The notes under the pieces: generated by a model
The model's database searches: none
What the model was told of the DNA's origin: nothing
The model's input: the letters and a program-made list of their open reading frames with translations, nothing else
Program-made: the position numbers and the translations under genes
Shown: positions 7,356 to 13,968 of the stretch, in pieces
Numbering within the stretch: the first letter of the stretch is position 1
Layout of the letters: each line of letters begins with the position of its first letter
From: Azonexus sp.
GTDB lineage: Bacteria > Pseudomonadota > Gammaproteobacteria > Burkholderiales > Rhodocyclaceae
Assembly (NCBI GenBank): GCA_031274715.1
Contig: JAISPT010000050.1
Span: 1 to 18,116, forward strand
Length of the DNA: 18,116 nucleotides
Direction of reading: 5' to 3'

Positions 7356-7407
7356 CAGCTACCGCCGGCTGGCAGCCAGGCGTACATGTGCGGATTCTCC
7401 AATGAGT

Positions 7408-7437
7408 GAAGCCCATGCGTTCAACCGCATGGGCTTC
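7408..7437 (+). terminator. Perfect 12-bp hairpin after the M23 gene
   Basis: GAAGCCCATGCG (7408-7419) pairs with CGCATGGGCTTC (7426-7437) around a 6-base TTCAAC loop, 52 bases downstream of the M23 stop. No long U-tract follows (CGTTCGC), so it may act with Rho or as an RNA-end stabiliser rather than as a classical intrinsic terminator. Confidence 0.5.
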
Positions 7438-7934
7438 GTTCGCTGCGCCCCCGCCTTACCGACCGGGGCTTTCGGCTTATCGCCGTTTCAGAGTACTACT
7501 CGGTAATCTCAAGAAATGCTTCCTTTGACAACGACCATAGACTCTCCTGCAACGCAGCTTCTGCTACTCCTACATGCCGCGGCGAGCTGCTTACCTCGAC
7601 ACGATTTCAGCTTATCACGCCTGGTGAAAATTACCAGTCAGAAACGGCAACGTATTGCAACTGGACGCGTACTATTTCACGCACAGAGTGAAGCAGCGAC
7701 GCGCTGGTCCCCGGGCGAAGAAATTGGTACTGGCGGGATACGCATTCCTTGTGAGAATCTGAGCAAATACCCCATTGTTCAAAATTTTCTCGAACGGGTA
7801 CCGCGGAAAACCCACCGTTTCGCCGAAACAGTTGCCATATCCCATTGATTTTTAAAATGTATGTTTTTGAAAACTACGGTTTTTCAAGGCACCCAAATTT
7901 GGACCTAGGCCGTCGAGGCTTGCGCCACCAGGCC
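7438..7934. other. Gene-poor intergenic stretch
   Basis: About 500 bases with no convincing gene. A 110-codon frame at 7516-7848 lacks recognisable domains or a ribosome binding site. The composition becomes AT-rich toward 7840-7900, including an inverted repeat TTGAAAA/TTTTCAA (7867-7873 and 7881-7887). It may contain regulatory DNA for the gene at 7974, a small RNA or a decayed gene; none can be shown by eye. Confidence 0.5.
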
Positions 7935-7940
7935 TATACT
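7935..7940 (+). promoter_or_regulatory. Candidate -10 element (TATACT) upstream of the DUF3617 gene
   Basis: TATACT lies 33 bases before the ATG at 7974, a good match to a sigma70 -10 box. No convincing -35 box is seen 16-18 bases upstream, so it may need an activator. The gene also has AGGAG at 7961-7965, 8 bases before its start. Confidence 0.35.
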
Positions 7941-7973
7941 TAGGGTTTCATTCACTATGCAGGAGTCCACTGT

Positions 7974-8489
7974 ATGAAACGGAAATCCACAACTCTCTTC
8001 TGCGCCAGCGGTTTGTTGCTCGCGCTGGCCGCGGCGACAGGCGCACAAGCGGACGAACTGCCGACGCGCAAGGCTGGTCTGTGGGAAATGAAAATGTCCA
8101 GTGCTGGAATGCCTGAAAACATTACACGGCAGTGTATCGACGCGGCGTTCGAGAAAGAGATGAAAGGCATGGCTGCCTCGCAAGGCGGTCAGCACAAGTG
8201 CTCGAAGCAAGATATCCGGAAAACCTCGGCCGGTTATGTCATTGATGCGGTATGTGAAACCATGGGGATGACGGTTACATCGCATACGGAATTTGCTGGT
8301 GATTTCAACTCCGCTTACACAATGAAGCAGACCGGGCGCGTCCAAGGCAAGACGACGGGCAAGGCGGGGCAGGATACCGCCATGACAATGCAAGCCAGGT
8401 GGCTGGGTGCTTGCCCGGCGGGCTGGAAACCGGGCGACATGGAGATACCCGGCGGGACCAGGATCAACGTCAAGGATCTGCCTAAGTGA
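7974..8489 (+). CDS. DUF3617 family periplasmic protein
   Basis: 171 residues, with AGGAG 8 bases before the ATG. An N-terminal signal peptide (about 1-26, ending GAQA) directs export. The mature protein begins with the family mark KAGLWEMKM (33-41) and has four cysteines spread through QCID, HKCSK, AVCET and GACPAG, which probably form disulfides in the periplasm. DUF3617 proteins are widespread in proteobacteria and have no established function. It precedes the Yip1 protein by 109 bases with a hairpin between them, so cotranscription is possible but attenuated. Confidence 0.8.
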   Translation: MKRKSTTLFCASGLLLALAAATGAQADELPTRKAGLWEMKMSSAGMPENITRQCIDAAFEKEMKGMAASQGGQHKCSKQDIRKTSAGYVIDAVCETMGMTVTSHTEFAGDFNSAYTMKQTGRVQGKTTGKAGQDTAMTMQARWLGACPAGWKPGDMEIPGGTRINVKDLPK

Positions 8490-8495
8490 ACGGCC

Positions 8496-8524
8496 TGCCT
8501 CCGCCCCAGTCAGCGGCGGAGGCA
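8496..8524 (+). terminator. GC-rich 10-bp hairpin between the DUF3617 and Yip1 genes
   Basis: TGCCTCCGCC (8496-8505) pairs perfectly with GGCGGAGGCA (8515-8524) around a 9-base loop, just after the DUF3617 stop. There is no U-tract, so it could be a partial terminator or a 3'-end stabiliser rather than a full stop. Confidence 0.4.
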
Positions 8525-8598
8525 ACGCCGGCCATCGATCCCGCCCGTTGCTTGGAAAATTACCCGAGGCAAAGCCTCAAAACCCAGGGGGAAGACTT

Positions 8599-9828
8599 AT
8601 GAACGCCGACAAGATCATCGAACGCATCAAGAACATCCTGACGACACCGAAAACCGAATGGCAGGTCATCGCCGCCGAACCAGCGACGGTGACTGATCTC
8701 TACAAGAACTACATCGTGATCGTCGCCGCCATCCCGGCCATCGCGGGTTTCATCAAGGGCAGCCTGATCGGCCACAGCGCGTTCGGCGTGACTGTCCGCA
8801 CCTCGATCGGCAGCGGTTTGACCGGAGCGGTCATCGGCTATGCGCTGAGCCTGGCGATGATCTATGTGATGGCGCTGATCATCGACGCGCTGGCGCCCAC
8901 CTTCAGCGGCGAGAAAAATCAGATCCAAGCGTTGAAAACCGCCACCTACGCATTGACCGCAAGCTGGATCGCCAACATCGGCCTGCTTGTTCCCTGGCTC
9001 GGCATACTGATTGTTCTGGCTGGCGTCGTCTACAGCATCTACCTGCTGTACCTGGGCCTGCCGGTTATGATGAAATGCCCGCCCGAAAAATCCGCTGGCT
9101 ACACCGCGCTCAGTATTCTCTGCGCGATCGTGCTCGGCTGGATCATCTCGGTTGCGGTTGCTGGTATCACCGGCTCCGGAATGTCGATGATGGGTAGTGC
9201 ATCCCATAGCACGAGCGGCAATACAAGCTTCGATAGGGATTCCTGGCTCGGCAAGATGGAGGAAGCCGGCAAAAAGATGGAAGCAGCACAGAAATCAGGC
9301 GATACCGACGCGCAGCAAAAAGCAGCCAGCGAAATGATGGGAACCGTGCTCGGCGGCGGCGACAAGGTCGAAGCGCTGGCGCCGGATCTGCTCAAGCCTT
9401 TCTTGCCCGAAACGCTGGCCGGATTGAAGCGCACCAGCCTTTCCGCCGAGCGCAATGGCGCGATGGGCATGCAAATATCCGAAGCGCGGGCGACGTACTC
9501 GGACGACTCAGGCCGCTCGCTGCATCTCGATATCACCGACATGGGCAGCGTGAAGGGTCTGATGAGCCTCGCCGGTTGGGCTGGCGTGGAGAACAGCAAG
9601 GAAACCGACCAGGGCTACGAAAAAACCTACACGCAGAGCGGCCGCCTCATGCATGAAGAATGGGACAACCAGTCCAACAGCGGAGAGTTCAGTATCGTGC
9701 TCGGCGAGCGTTTCTCGGTGAAGGTATCGGGCGACACCGACTCGATCAACGAACTCAAGACCGCCGTTATGAGTCTCAATCTTGCGGGCCTGGAAGCCCT
9801 GAAGAATCAGGGTGTCAAGAAAGACTGA
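8599..9828 (+). CDS. Yip1-domain membrane protein with a soluble C-terminal domain
   Basis: 409 residues from ATG 8599, preceded by AGGGGGA. A frame open further upstream (to 8407) overlaps the DUF3617 gene and is rejected. Residues 1-35 (MNADKIIERIKNILTTPKTEW) match the amphipathic start typical of bacterial Yip1 proteins. Membrane segments follow at about 36-52, 72-98, 115-130, 133-156 and 170-192, the five-pass Yip1 layout. A Ser/Gly-rich linker (195-212) leads to a charged helix (213-245), then a roughly 140-residue soluble domain (about 260-400) beginning FLPETLAGLKRTSLSAERNG and rich in short beta-like strands. That domain seems to recur in other proteobacterial proteins from memory but I cannot name it. 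With five membrane segments and the usual inside-first arrangement the soluble domain would be periplasmic. Function unknown. Confidence 0.8.
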   Translation: MNADKIIERIKNILTTPKTEWQVIAAEPATVTDLYKNYIVIVAAIPAIAGFIKGSLIGHSAFGVTVRTSIGSGLTGAVIGYALSLAMIYVMALIIDALAPTFSGEKNQIQALKTATYALTASWIANIGLLVPWLGILIVLAGVVYSIYLLYLGLPVMMKCPPEKSAGYTALSILCAIVLGWIISVAVAGITGSGMSMMGSASHSTSGNTSFDRDSWLGKMEEAGKKMEAAQKSGDTDAQQKAASEMMGTVLGGGDKVEALAPDLLKPFLPETLAGLKRTSLSAERNGAMGMQISEARATYSDDSGRSLHLDITDMGSVKGLMSLAGWAGVENSKETDQGYEKTYTQSGRLMHEEWDNQSNSGEFSIVLGERFSVKVSGDTDSINELKTAVMSLNLAGLEALKNQGVKKD

Positions 9829-9833
9829 TCCGC

Positions 9834-10079
9834 TTAAACATTTGAAGTTTGACGGCCCGGCTGCTTGCGACCGGGCCGTTTGCCGTTGAACGGGAGCTTG
9901 AACCGTTCGCGCTGGCCGCCTAAAGGCAGACTGGCGAGCTCTGTGCCAACACCAGAAACAACATCCACCTCGACAAAACACCACACCTCGTTCCCTGCAT
10001 CGGCAGCATTCACACCGTCGACAAATAACGAAACAAGCAGCCCCTGACCCGCCAAAATTTCCCCCTCGGCCACAGGCAA
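9834..10079 (-). CDS. Doubtful 81-codon minus-strand frame
   Basis: This is the only frame filling the 340-base gap before the 195-aa gene. Read on the minus strand from TTG 10079, it encodes an acidic-to-basic protein with a hydrophobic stretch (GLLVSLFVDGVN) and no recognised domain. It has no ATG and no good Shine-Dalgarno, and it ends inside the terminator hairpin of the Yip1 gene. It could be the remnant of an older gene or chance. Reported so that the gap is not left blank. Confidence 0.15.
   Translation of the reverse strand: MPVAEGEILAGQGLLVSLFVDGVNAADAGNEVWCFVEVDVVSGVGTELASLPLGGQRERFKLPFNGKRPGRKQPGRQTSNV
9852..9879 (+). terminator. Hairpin terminator after the Yip1 gene
   Basis: ACGGCCCGG (9852-9860) pairs with CCGGGCCGT (9871-9879) around a 10-base loop, 23 bases after the stop codon, and is followed by TTTG. 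The stem is strong but the U-tract short. Confidence 0.55.
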
Positions 10080-10113
10080 TGCCTCCGCCGAACAGCCGTC
10101 TCGTCATCCAGGA

Positions 10114-10142
10114 TTGGACAACGGCCGGCGATCGGTCAGAAT
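10114..10142 (+). promoter_or_regulatory. Sigma70-like promoter for the 195-aa protein and membrane fusion protein
   Basis: TTGGAC (10114-10119) and CAGAAT (10137-10142) are separated by 17 bases. Transcription would start near 10149, about 23 bases before the ATG at 10172, leaving a short leader. This placement is the main reason for choosing 10172 over the upstream in-frame ATG at 10079, which would lie upstream of the promoter. Confidence 0.5.
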
Positions 10143-10171
10143 GGCGGGATGCTCCCTTCTCCCGACAGCCG

Positions 10172-10759
10172 ATGGACAACCTGATCAAGGACACCGCGAC
10201 GCTGGAACTGTTCTGCTGGCTGGAGCCCGGTGCCGAACTGCCAGGCTGGGACATCCTCAAGGGCAGTCCGTTCGGCAGTACGCTGGCGGCGCCCGAGGGC
10301 GGCGAACCAACGCCGGGCGACCAACTAATCTCGGTACAAAACTACTTCGCCGAATACCATCTGGAATATTTCCGCCAGCGCCGCTACAACCACTTCCCCA
10401 GCCGCCTGCACGCCCTGCTGCTGTTCGCCACGCGTACCGATGCGATGACCTTCCGCCACAAGCATCCGCAGCGCGTGTTCGGCAAAAACCTGGTCTGCGC
10501 CCGGACCCAGGGCGCCTATATCTGCTCCTTCCACGACGCCAGTTGGCTCGACTACCTGCGCCTGCCGCACAGCCTGTCGCTGGCAGCCCTCGACGAAGTC
10601 GCCGACCACTACTGGTCGGGGCGCACCGTCGAGGAAATCGGCCTGACTTTCATGAATGAACCCTGGCCCGAGCCGCCAGTCATCGAGGCCCTGTTCCAGG
10701 GCACGCTGGAGCCGGTCTGGGGTTATCAACAGTCGGGCTGGCTGCCCGGTTTTCGCTAG
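10172..10759 (+). CDS. Conserved-looking hypothetical protein, 195 aa
   Basis: The start at ATG 10172 is preferred because a sigma70-like promoter lies just upstream; ATG 10079 would add 31 residues of poor-looking sequence. No good Shine-Dalgarno is seen. There is no signal peptide or membrane segment. The middle part (ISVQNYFAEYHLEYFRQ, then NHFPSRLHALLLFATR and a cysteine/aromatic stretch QGAYICSFHDASWLDYL) resembles DUF2441-type proteins of unknown role, but the match is from memory and weak. Its TAG overlaps the AGGA ribosome binding site of the membrane fusion protein, so the two are cotranscribed. A link to the transporter is implied only by this arrangement. Confidence 0.7.
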   Translation: MDNLIKDTATLELFCWLEPGAELPGWDILKGSPFGSTLAAPEGGEPTPGDQLISVQNYFAEYHLEYFRQRRYNHFPSRLHALLLFATRTDAMTFRHKHPQRVFGKNLVCARTQGAYICSFHDASWLDYLRLPHSLSLAALDEVADHYWSGRTVEEIGLTFMNEPWPEPPVIEALFQGTLEPVWGYQQSGWLPGFR

Positions 10760-10765
10760 GAATTT

Positions 10766-11911
10766 ATGCGCCGCATCACCCTCGTTGTCCTCGCCCTCGT
10801 CGTCCTCGCCGCCATGCTGTTCTGGAGCACCCGACCCAAGCCGATTCCAGTCGTGCTCACCGAAGTCGCCGCCGGCCGGGTCGAGTCCACACTGACCAAT
10901 ACCCGCGCCGGCAGCATCGAGGCCTGCTTGCGCACCAAGCTGTCGACCATCGTCGGCGGGCGCATCGACTACCTAGGTGTCAAGGAAGGCGACAAGGTCA
11001 AGAAGGGGCAGTTACTGCTTAAGCTGTGGAACGACGACCAGCAGGCCAATACCGCGCTGGCCGAGGCCCAGGTGGCGGTCGCCGCCAAGCGCGTCGACGA
11101 AGCCTGCATCGCCGCCGCCAACGCCGAGCGGGAAGCCTACCGCCAGGCCGAACTGCGCGAGCGCGGCTTCGTCTCCAGTAGCGCCGAGGAAGCCGCCCGT
11201 ACCGAAGCCGAGGTGCGCCGGGCTACTTGCAATACCGCCCACGCCGACGTCGCCCAGGCCGAGGCCCGCTACCGGGCGACGCGCGTCGAGCAAGGCCGCG
11301 TTACGCTGGTTGCGCCATTCGACGGCATCATCGCCAAGATCGTCGGCGAATTGGGTGAATACTCGACACCATCGCCGCCGGGCGTCATGACGCCACCGGC
11401 CATCGAACTGTTCGACGATTCCTGCCTTTACGTCACGGCACCGATGGACGAGGTGGACGCGCCGAAGATCGCCCCCGGCCAAGCCGTGCGCATCAGCCTC
11501 GATGCGCTGCCGGGGCAACACTTGGCCGGCAAGGTCCGGCGCGTCGCGCCCTATGTACTGGCGGTCGAGAAGCAGGCGCGGACTGTCGACGTAGAGGTCG
11601 ATTTCACCGACCCGCCGCCGCCCGGCAAACTGCTGGTCGGCTACAGCACCGATGTCGAAATCATTCTCGAAACCCGCGACAACGTGTTACGCATCCCCAC
11701 CGCCGCCATCCGCGAAGGTGGCCGCGTGCTGGTCTACGACGCGGCCAGCGGCACACTGGTCGAGCGCACCATCCGCACCGGCCTGAGCAACTGGGAATAC
11801 AGCGAAGTGCTGGAGGGTCTGATAGCTGGCGAGCGCATCGCCACGGCGCTGGAAAAGGATGGGATCAAGGCGGGGGCGAGGGTGCGGCCGGAGGATGGGC
11901 TGGCGAAGTGA
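10766..11911 (+). CDS. Membrane fusion protein of a MacA/HlyD-type export system
   Basis: 381 residues, ATG 10766, AGGA 4 bases upstream. An N-terminal membrane anchor (about 4-20) is followed by a barrel-sandwich/lipoyl half (GGRIDYLGVKEGDKVKKGQLLLKL, about 64-87), an Ala/Glu/Arg-rich alpha-hairpin (about 92-180), the second sandwich half (VTLVAPFDGIIAKIVGELGEY), a beta-barrel domain and a membrane-proximal domain ending near the C-terminus. Such periplasmic adaptors join an inner-membrane transporter to an outer-membrane channel. Here the expected partners are the ATPase at 13252 and the permeases at 13955 and 15166. They are separated by the inserted nuclease-like gene. No TolC-type gene is in the window. 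Four cysteines (C54, C108 and others) in the hairpin region are unusual for a periplasmic adaptor. Confidence 0.9.
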   Translation: MRRITLVVLALVVLAAMLFWSTRPKPIPVVLTEVAAGRVESTLTNTRAGSIEACLRTKLSTIVGGRIDYLGVKEGDKVKKGQLLLKLWNDDQQANTALAEAQVAVAAKRVDEACIAAANAEREAYRQAELRERGFVSSSAEEAARTEAEVRRATCNTAHADVAQAEARYRATRVEQGRVTLVAPFDGIIAKIVGELGEYSTPSPPGVMTPPAIELFDDSCLYVTAPMDEVDAPKIAPGQAVRISLDALPGQHLAGKVRRVAPYVLAVEKQARTVDVEVDFTDPPPPGKLLVGYSTDVEIILETRDNVLRIPTAAIREGGRVLVYDAASGTLVERTIRTGLSNWEYSEVLEGLIAGERIATALEKDGIKAGARVRPEDGLAK

Positions 11912-11994
11912 AGTCTGGCTGGCAATCCACCACCTTCATTTTTGACTCCATGCTGCTTTCAATTTCTTGCACCGCACCCGATCAGTGCTTGGCC

Positions 11995-12022
11995 TTGCAG
12001 TTGCATACCACCAGCGCATAAT
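11995..12022 (+). promoter_or_regulatory. Promoter of the HsdR-N protein gene
   Basis: TTGCAG (11995-12000) and CATAAT (12017-12022) are spaced 16 bases apart. The start of transcription would fall near 12029, immediately before the AGGAGA at 12037-12042. The gene thus appears to carry its own promoter rather than depending on the membrane fusion protein operon. Confidence 0.55.
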
Positions 12023-12048
12023 CAGTATTTTTGAACAGGAGAACGACC

Positions 12049-13143
12049 TTGGAAGACGCAATCAACCTACTTGCAGAGCGGGCAAAGAAGGTACGTAGCA
12101 GCCTTGCCACGGAAGAGGCAACGAAAAACGCCCTCATCATGCCGTTCATCCAGGTTCTAGGGTACGACGTTTTCAACCCGCTGGAGGTTGTCCCGGAGTT
12201 CATTGCGGACGTTGCGGGGAAGAAGGGCGAGAAGGTCGACTACGCCATCATGCAGGACGACAAGCCGATCATGATTATTGAATGCAAGGTTTGCGGCACG
12301 CCCCTTGACGACGACAAGCGCGAGCAGCTTCACCGCTATTTTCTGACGCTCGAATCGAGCATCGGGATACTGACGGACGGTATTCGATACCTTTTCTTTT
12401 CACGCAGCGAGGATGGAAAGAAGATGGACTCCCGCCCGTTTATGGAACTGAACCTTGAAAACGTCGACAAGACGCTGCTCCCGGAGCTACGCAAGCTCTG
12501 TAAGGGCAAATTTGACCTCAAGACGACGCTGGAGACAGTGAGCGAGCTACGGTATAACCGCCATATCAAAACGCTGCTTGAGCAAAACATCGCCCAGCCA
12601 GACGAGGATTTTATTGGGTACTTCGTTAAGAAAGCCGACCTCAGAGCGACACAGAAGACGCTGGAAATGTTCGCCGGGTACGTAAAGCGCGCATTCGAGG
12701 AGTTTTTGAGTGAGCAAATCAACACCCGGTTAAAAACCGCGCTATCAGCTTCGCAAAAAAAAGAAGAGCCCGCCCAAGCTCCACAGCAGGCAGAAACAAA
12801 AGTAGAGGAAGGCGATTACATTACAGATGCCGAGCAGCAAGCCTTCTACATTGTGAAAGCGACCATTGGTGGGCTGATCGACCTAAACCGGGTATTCCTT
12901 CGCAACACCGCAGGCGTTGGGCGCTCGGTTGTTATCCTCGATGACTCAATCAGAAAGCCGCTTGTGCGGCTTGTGCTCGACATTGACAGGCCGGACAAAT
13001 GGAGTGTAGAGATCGTCAAAGCGAACAAGGAAGCTATGAAGGTTGAGATCAAGACCGTGGACGACATCTTTCCGCAGGCTGAAGCCATCCGCGAAGCACT
13101 CAAGACTTACGAAAACAAGGCAGCAACGCCGACGCCCTCGTAA
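12049..13143 (+). CDS. Standalone HsdR N-terminal-type nuclease-domain protein (COG4748-like)
   Basis: 364 residues if translation begins at TTG 12049, which has AGGAG at 12037-12041, 7 bases upstream; the longer TTG start at 12031 would put the Shine-Dalgarno inside the coding region. The N-terminal half is a PD-(D/E)xK domain like the HSDR_N_2 family: E23 in TEEATKN, D64 in KVDYAI, E78-C-K80 in IIECK, and Q93 in QLHRYF. A long helical region (about 140-235) and a Gln/Glu-rich linker (235-256) lead to a C-terminal domain (262-345) with FYIVKATIGG and VVILDDSIRKPLVRLVL, seen in other proteins of this group. There is no helicase domain and no HsdM or HsdS next to it, so it is not a normal type I enzyme. 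The role is probably defence or DNA handling; the substrate is unknown. Base composition looks less GC-rich than its neighbours. Confidence 0.82.
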   Translation: MEDAINLLAERAKKVRSSLATEEATKNALIMPFIQVLGYDVFNPLEVVPEFIADVAGKKGEKVDYAIMQDDKPIMIIECKVCGTPLDDDKREQLHRYFLTLESSIGILTDGIRYLFFSRSEDGKKMDSRPFMELNLENVDKTLLPELRKLCKGKFDLKTTLETVSELRYNRHIKTLLEQNIAQPDEDFIGYFVKKADLRATQKTLEMFAGYVKRAFEEFLSEQINTRLKTALSASQKKEEPAQAPQQAETKVEEGDYITDAEQQAFYIVKATIGGLIDLNRVFLRNTAGVGRSVVILDDSIRKPLVRLVLDIDRPDKWSVEIVKANKEAMKVEIKTVDDIFPQAEAIREALKTYENKAATPTPS

Positions 13144-13147
13144 CCTA

Positions 13148-13245
13148 CCACCACCGCTATGCTGTGGTGGGAAAGCGAGCGAAAGGCGGGGCTTGCCCCG
13201 CCCTACGGCCCTTCGGCCGCCGCTTACCTTGTACGTGACAGGTAA
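13148..13245 (+). repeat. Cluster of four short palindromes
   Basis: Four hairpins lie in the 108-base gap after the nuclease-like gene: CCACCAC/GTGGTGG (13148-13154 and 13164-13170), GGCGGGG/CCCCGCC (13185-13191 and 13196-13202), CGGCC/GGCCG (13206-13210 and 13215-13219) and TTACCT/AGGTAA (13224-13229 and 13240-13245). The GGCGGGGCTTGCCCCGCC unit resembles REP-like palindromes found between genes in many GC-rich proteobacteria. The last one covers the only Shine-Dalgarno-like bases (AGG at 13240-13242) of the ATPase gene, so it could limit its translation. Confidence 0.55.
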
Positions 13246-13251
13246 CCCCGC

Positions 13252-13968
13252 ATGCCCCTGATCGAACTCACCGGCATTGAGCGCAGCTTCCATCTCGGCG
13301 ACTCAGTGGTACACGCGCTGGCCGGCCTCAACCTGTCCATCGAGGCCGGGGAATACGTCGCGGTGATGGGGCCTTCCGGTTCCGGCAAGTCAACACTGCT
13401 CAACCTGCTTGGCCTGCTCGACCGCCCTAATGCCGGCCATTACCGTCTCGAAGGCCACGACGTGACGACACTTTCCAGCGACCAGTTGGCGCAGGTGCGT
13501 AGCGAGCGGATCGGCTTCGTGTTCCAGAGCTTCCACCTGGTACCGCGACTGACGGCGGCCGAGAATATCGCGCTGCCGATGATGCTGGCCGGTATTGCGC
13601 CCAGGGAACGCCAGGTCCGCGTTGCCCAGGCGCTCAAGGATTTCGGCCTCGACCAGCGCGCAGACCACCGTCCCGACCAGCTTTCCGGTGGCCAGCGCCA
13701 GCGCGTTGCCATCGCCCGCGCCACCATCATGCGGCCAGCGCTGCTGCTGGCCGACGAGCCGACCGGCAACCTCGACCGCCACACCGGCGAGGAGGTGGTC
13801 AAGCTGCTGGAAGAACTCAATGCCCAAGGCGTCACCCTAGTCATCGTCACCCACGACCAGGCGCTCGGTTCCCGCGCCCGTCGCCGCCTGCTGATGGAGG
13901 ACGGACGCTTGCAGCACGACTCGGCGGCCACCCCCGACTCCCCGCCTACCAGCCATGCGCCTGGCTGA
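13252..13968 (+). CDS. ABC transporter ATPase (MacB/LolD type)
   Basis: 238 residues. All ATPase motifs are complete: Walker A GPSGSGKST (40-48), Q-loop Q92 in FVFQSFHLVPRLTAAEN, signature LSGGQRQR (144-151), Walker B LLLADEPTGNLD (164-175) and H-loop THD (200-202). The pattern after the Q-loop is that of the MacB/LolD/FtsE group, which drive mechanotransmission or lipoprotein/peptide/macrolide export rather than ordinary import. The start is ATG 13252; its ribosome site is weak (CAGGTAA). It overlaps the first permease by 14 bases. The C-terminal tail after residue 222 is Pro/Ser-rich and variable. Confidence 0.95.
   Translation: MPLIELTGIERSFHLGDSVVHALAGLNLSIEAGEYVAVMGPSGSGKSTLLNLLGLLDRPNAGHYRLEGHDVTTLSSDQLAQVRSERIGFVFQSFHLVPRLTAAENIALPMMLAGIAPRERQVRVAQALKDFGLDQRADHRPDQLSGGQRQRVAIARATIMRPALLLADEPTGNLDRHTGEEVVKLLEELNAQGVTLVIVTHDQALGSRARRRLLMEDGRLQHDSAATPDSPPTSHAPG

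Noticed and set aside
7402..7506. 34-codon frame with the 12-bp hairpin at its start
   Set aside because: No ribosome site and no recognised motif. The hairpin explains the sequence better as a terminator or RNA-end element.
7516..7848. 110-codon frame in the intergenic gap
   Set aside because: No Shine-Dalgarno, biased and low-quality translation, no domain; likely chance.
12049..13143. HsdR subunit of a type I restriction system
   Set aside because: It has the N-terminal nuclease domain only. No helicase motifs and no hsdM or hsdS gene lie in the flanks.
13148..13245. CRISPR array or attachment site
   Set aside because: The repeats are different hairpins, not regular direct repeats with spacers, and no cas or integrase gene is present.
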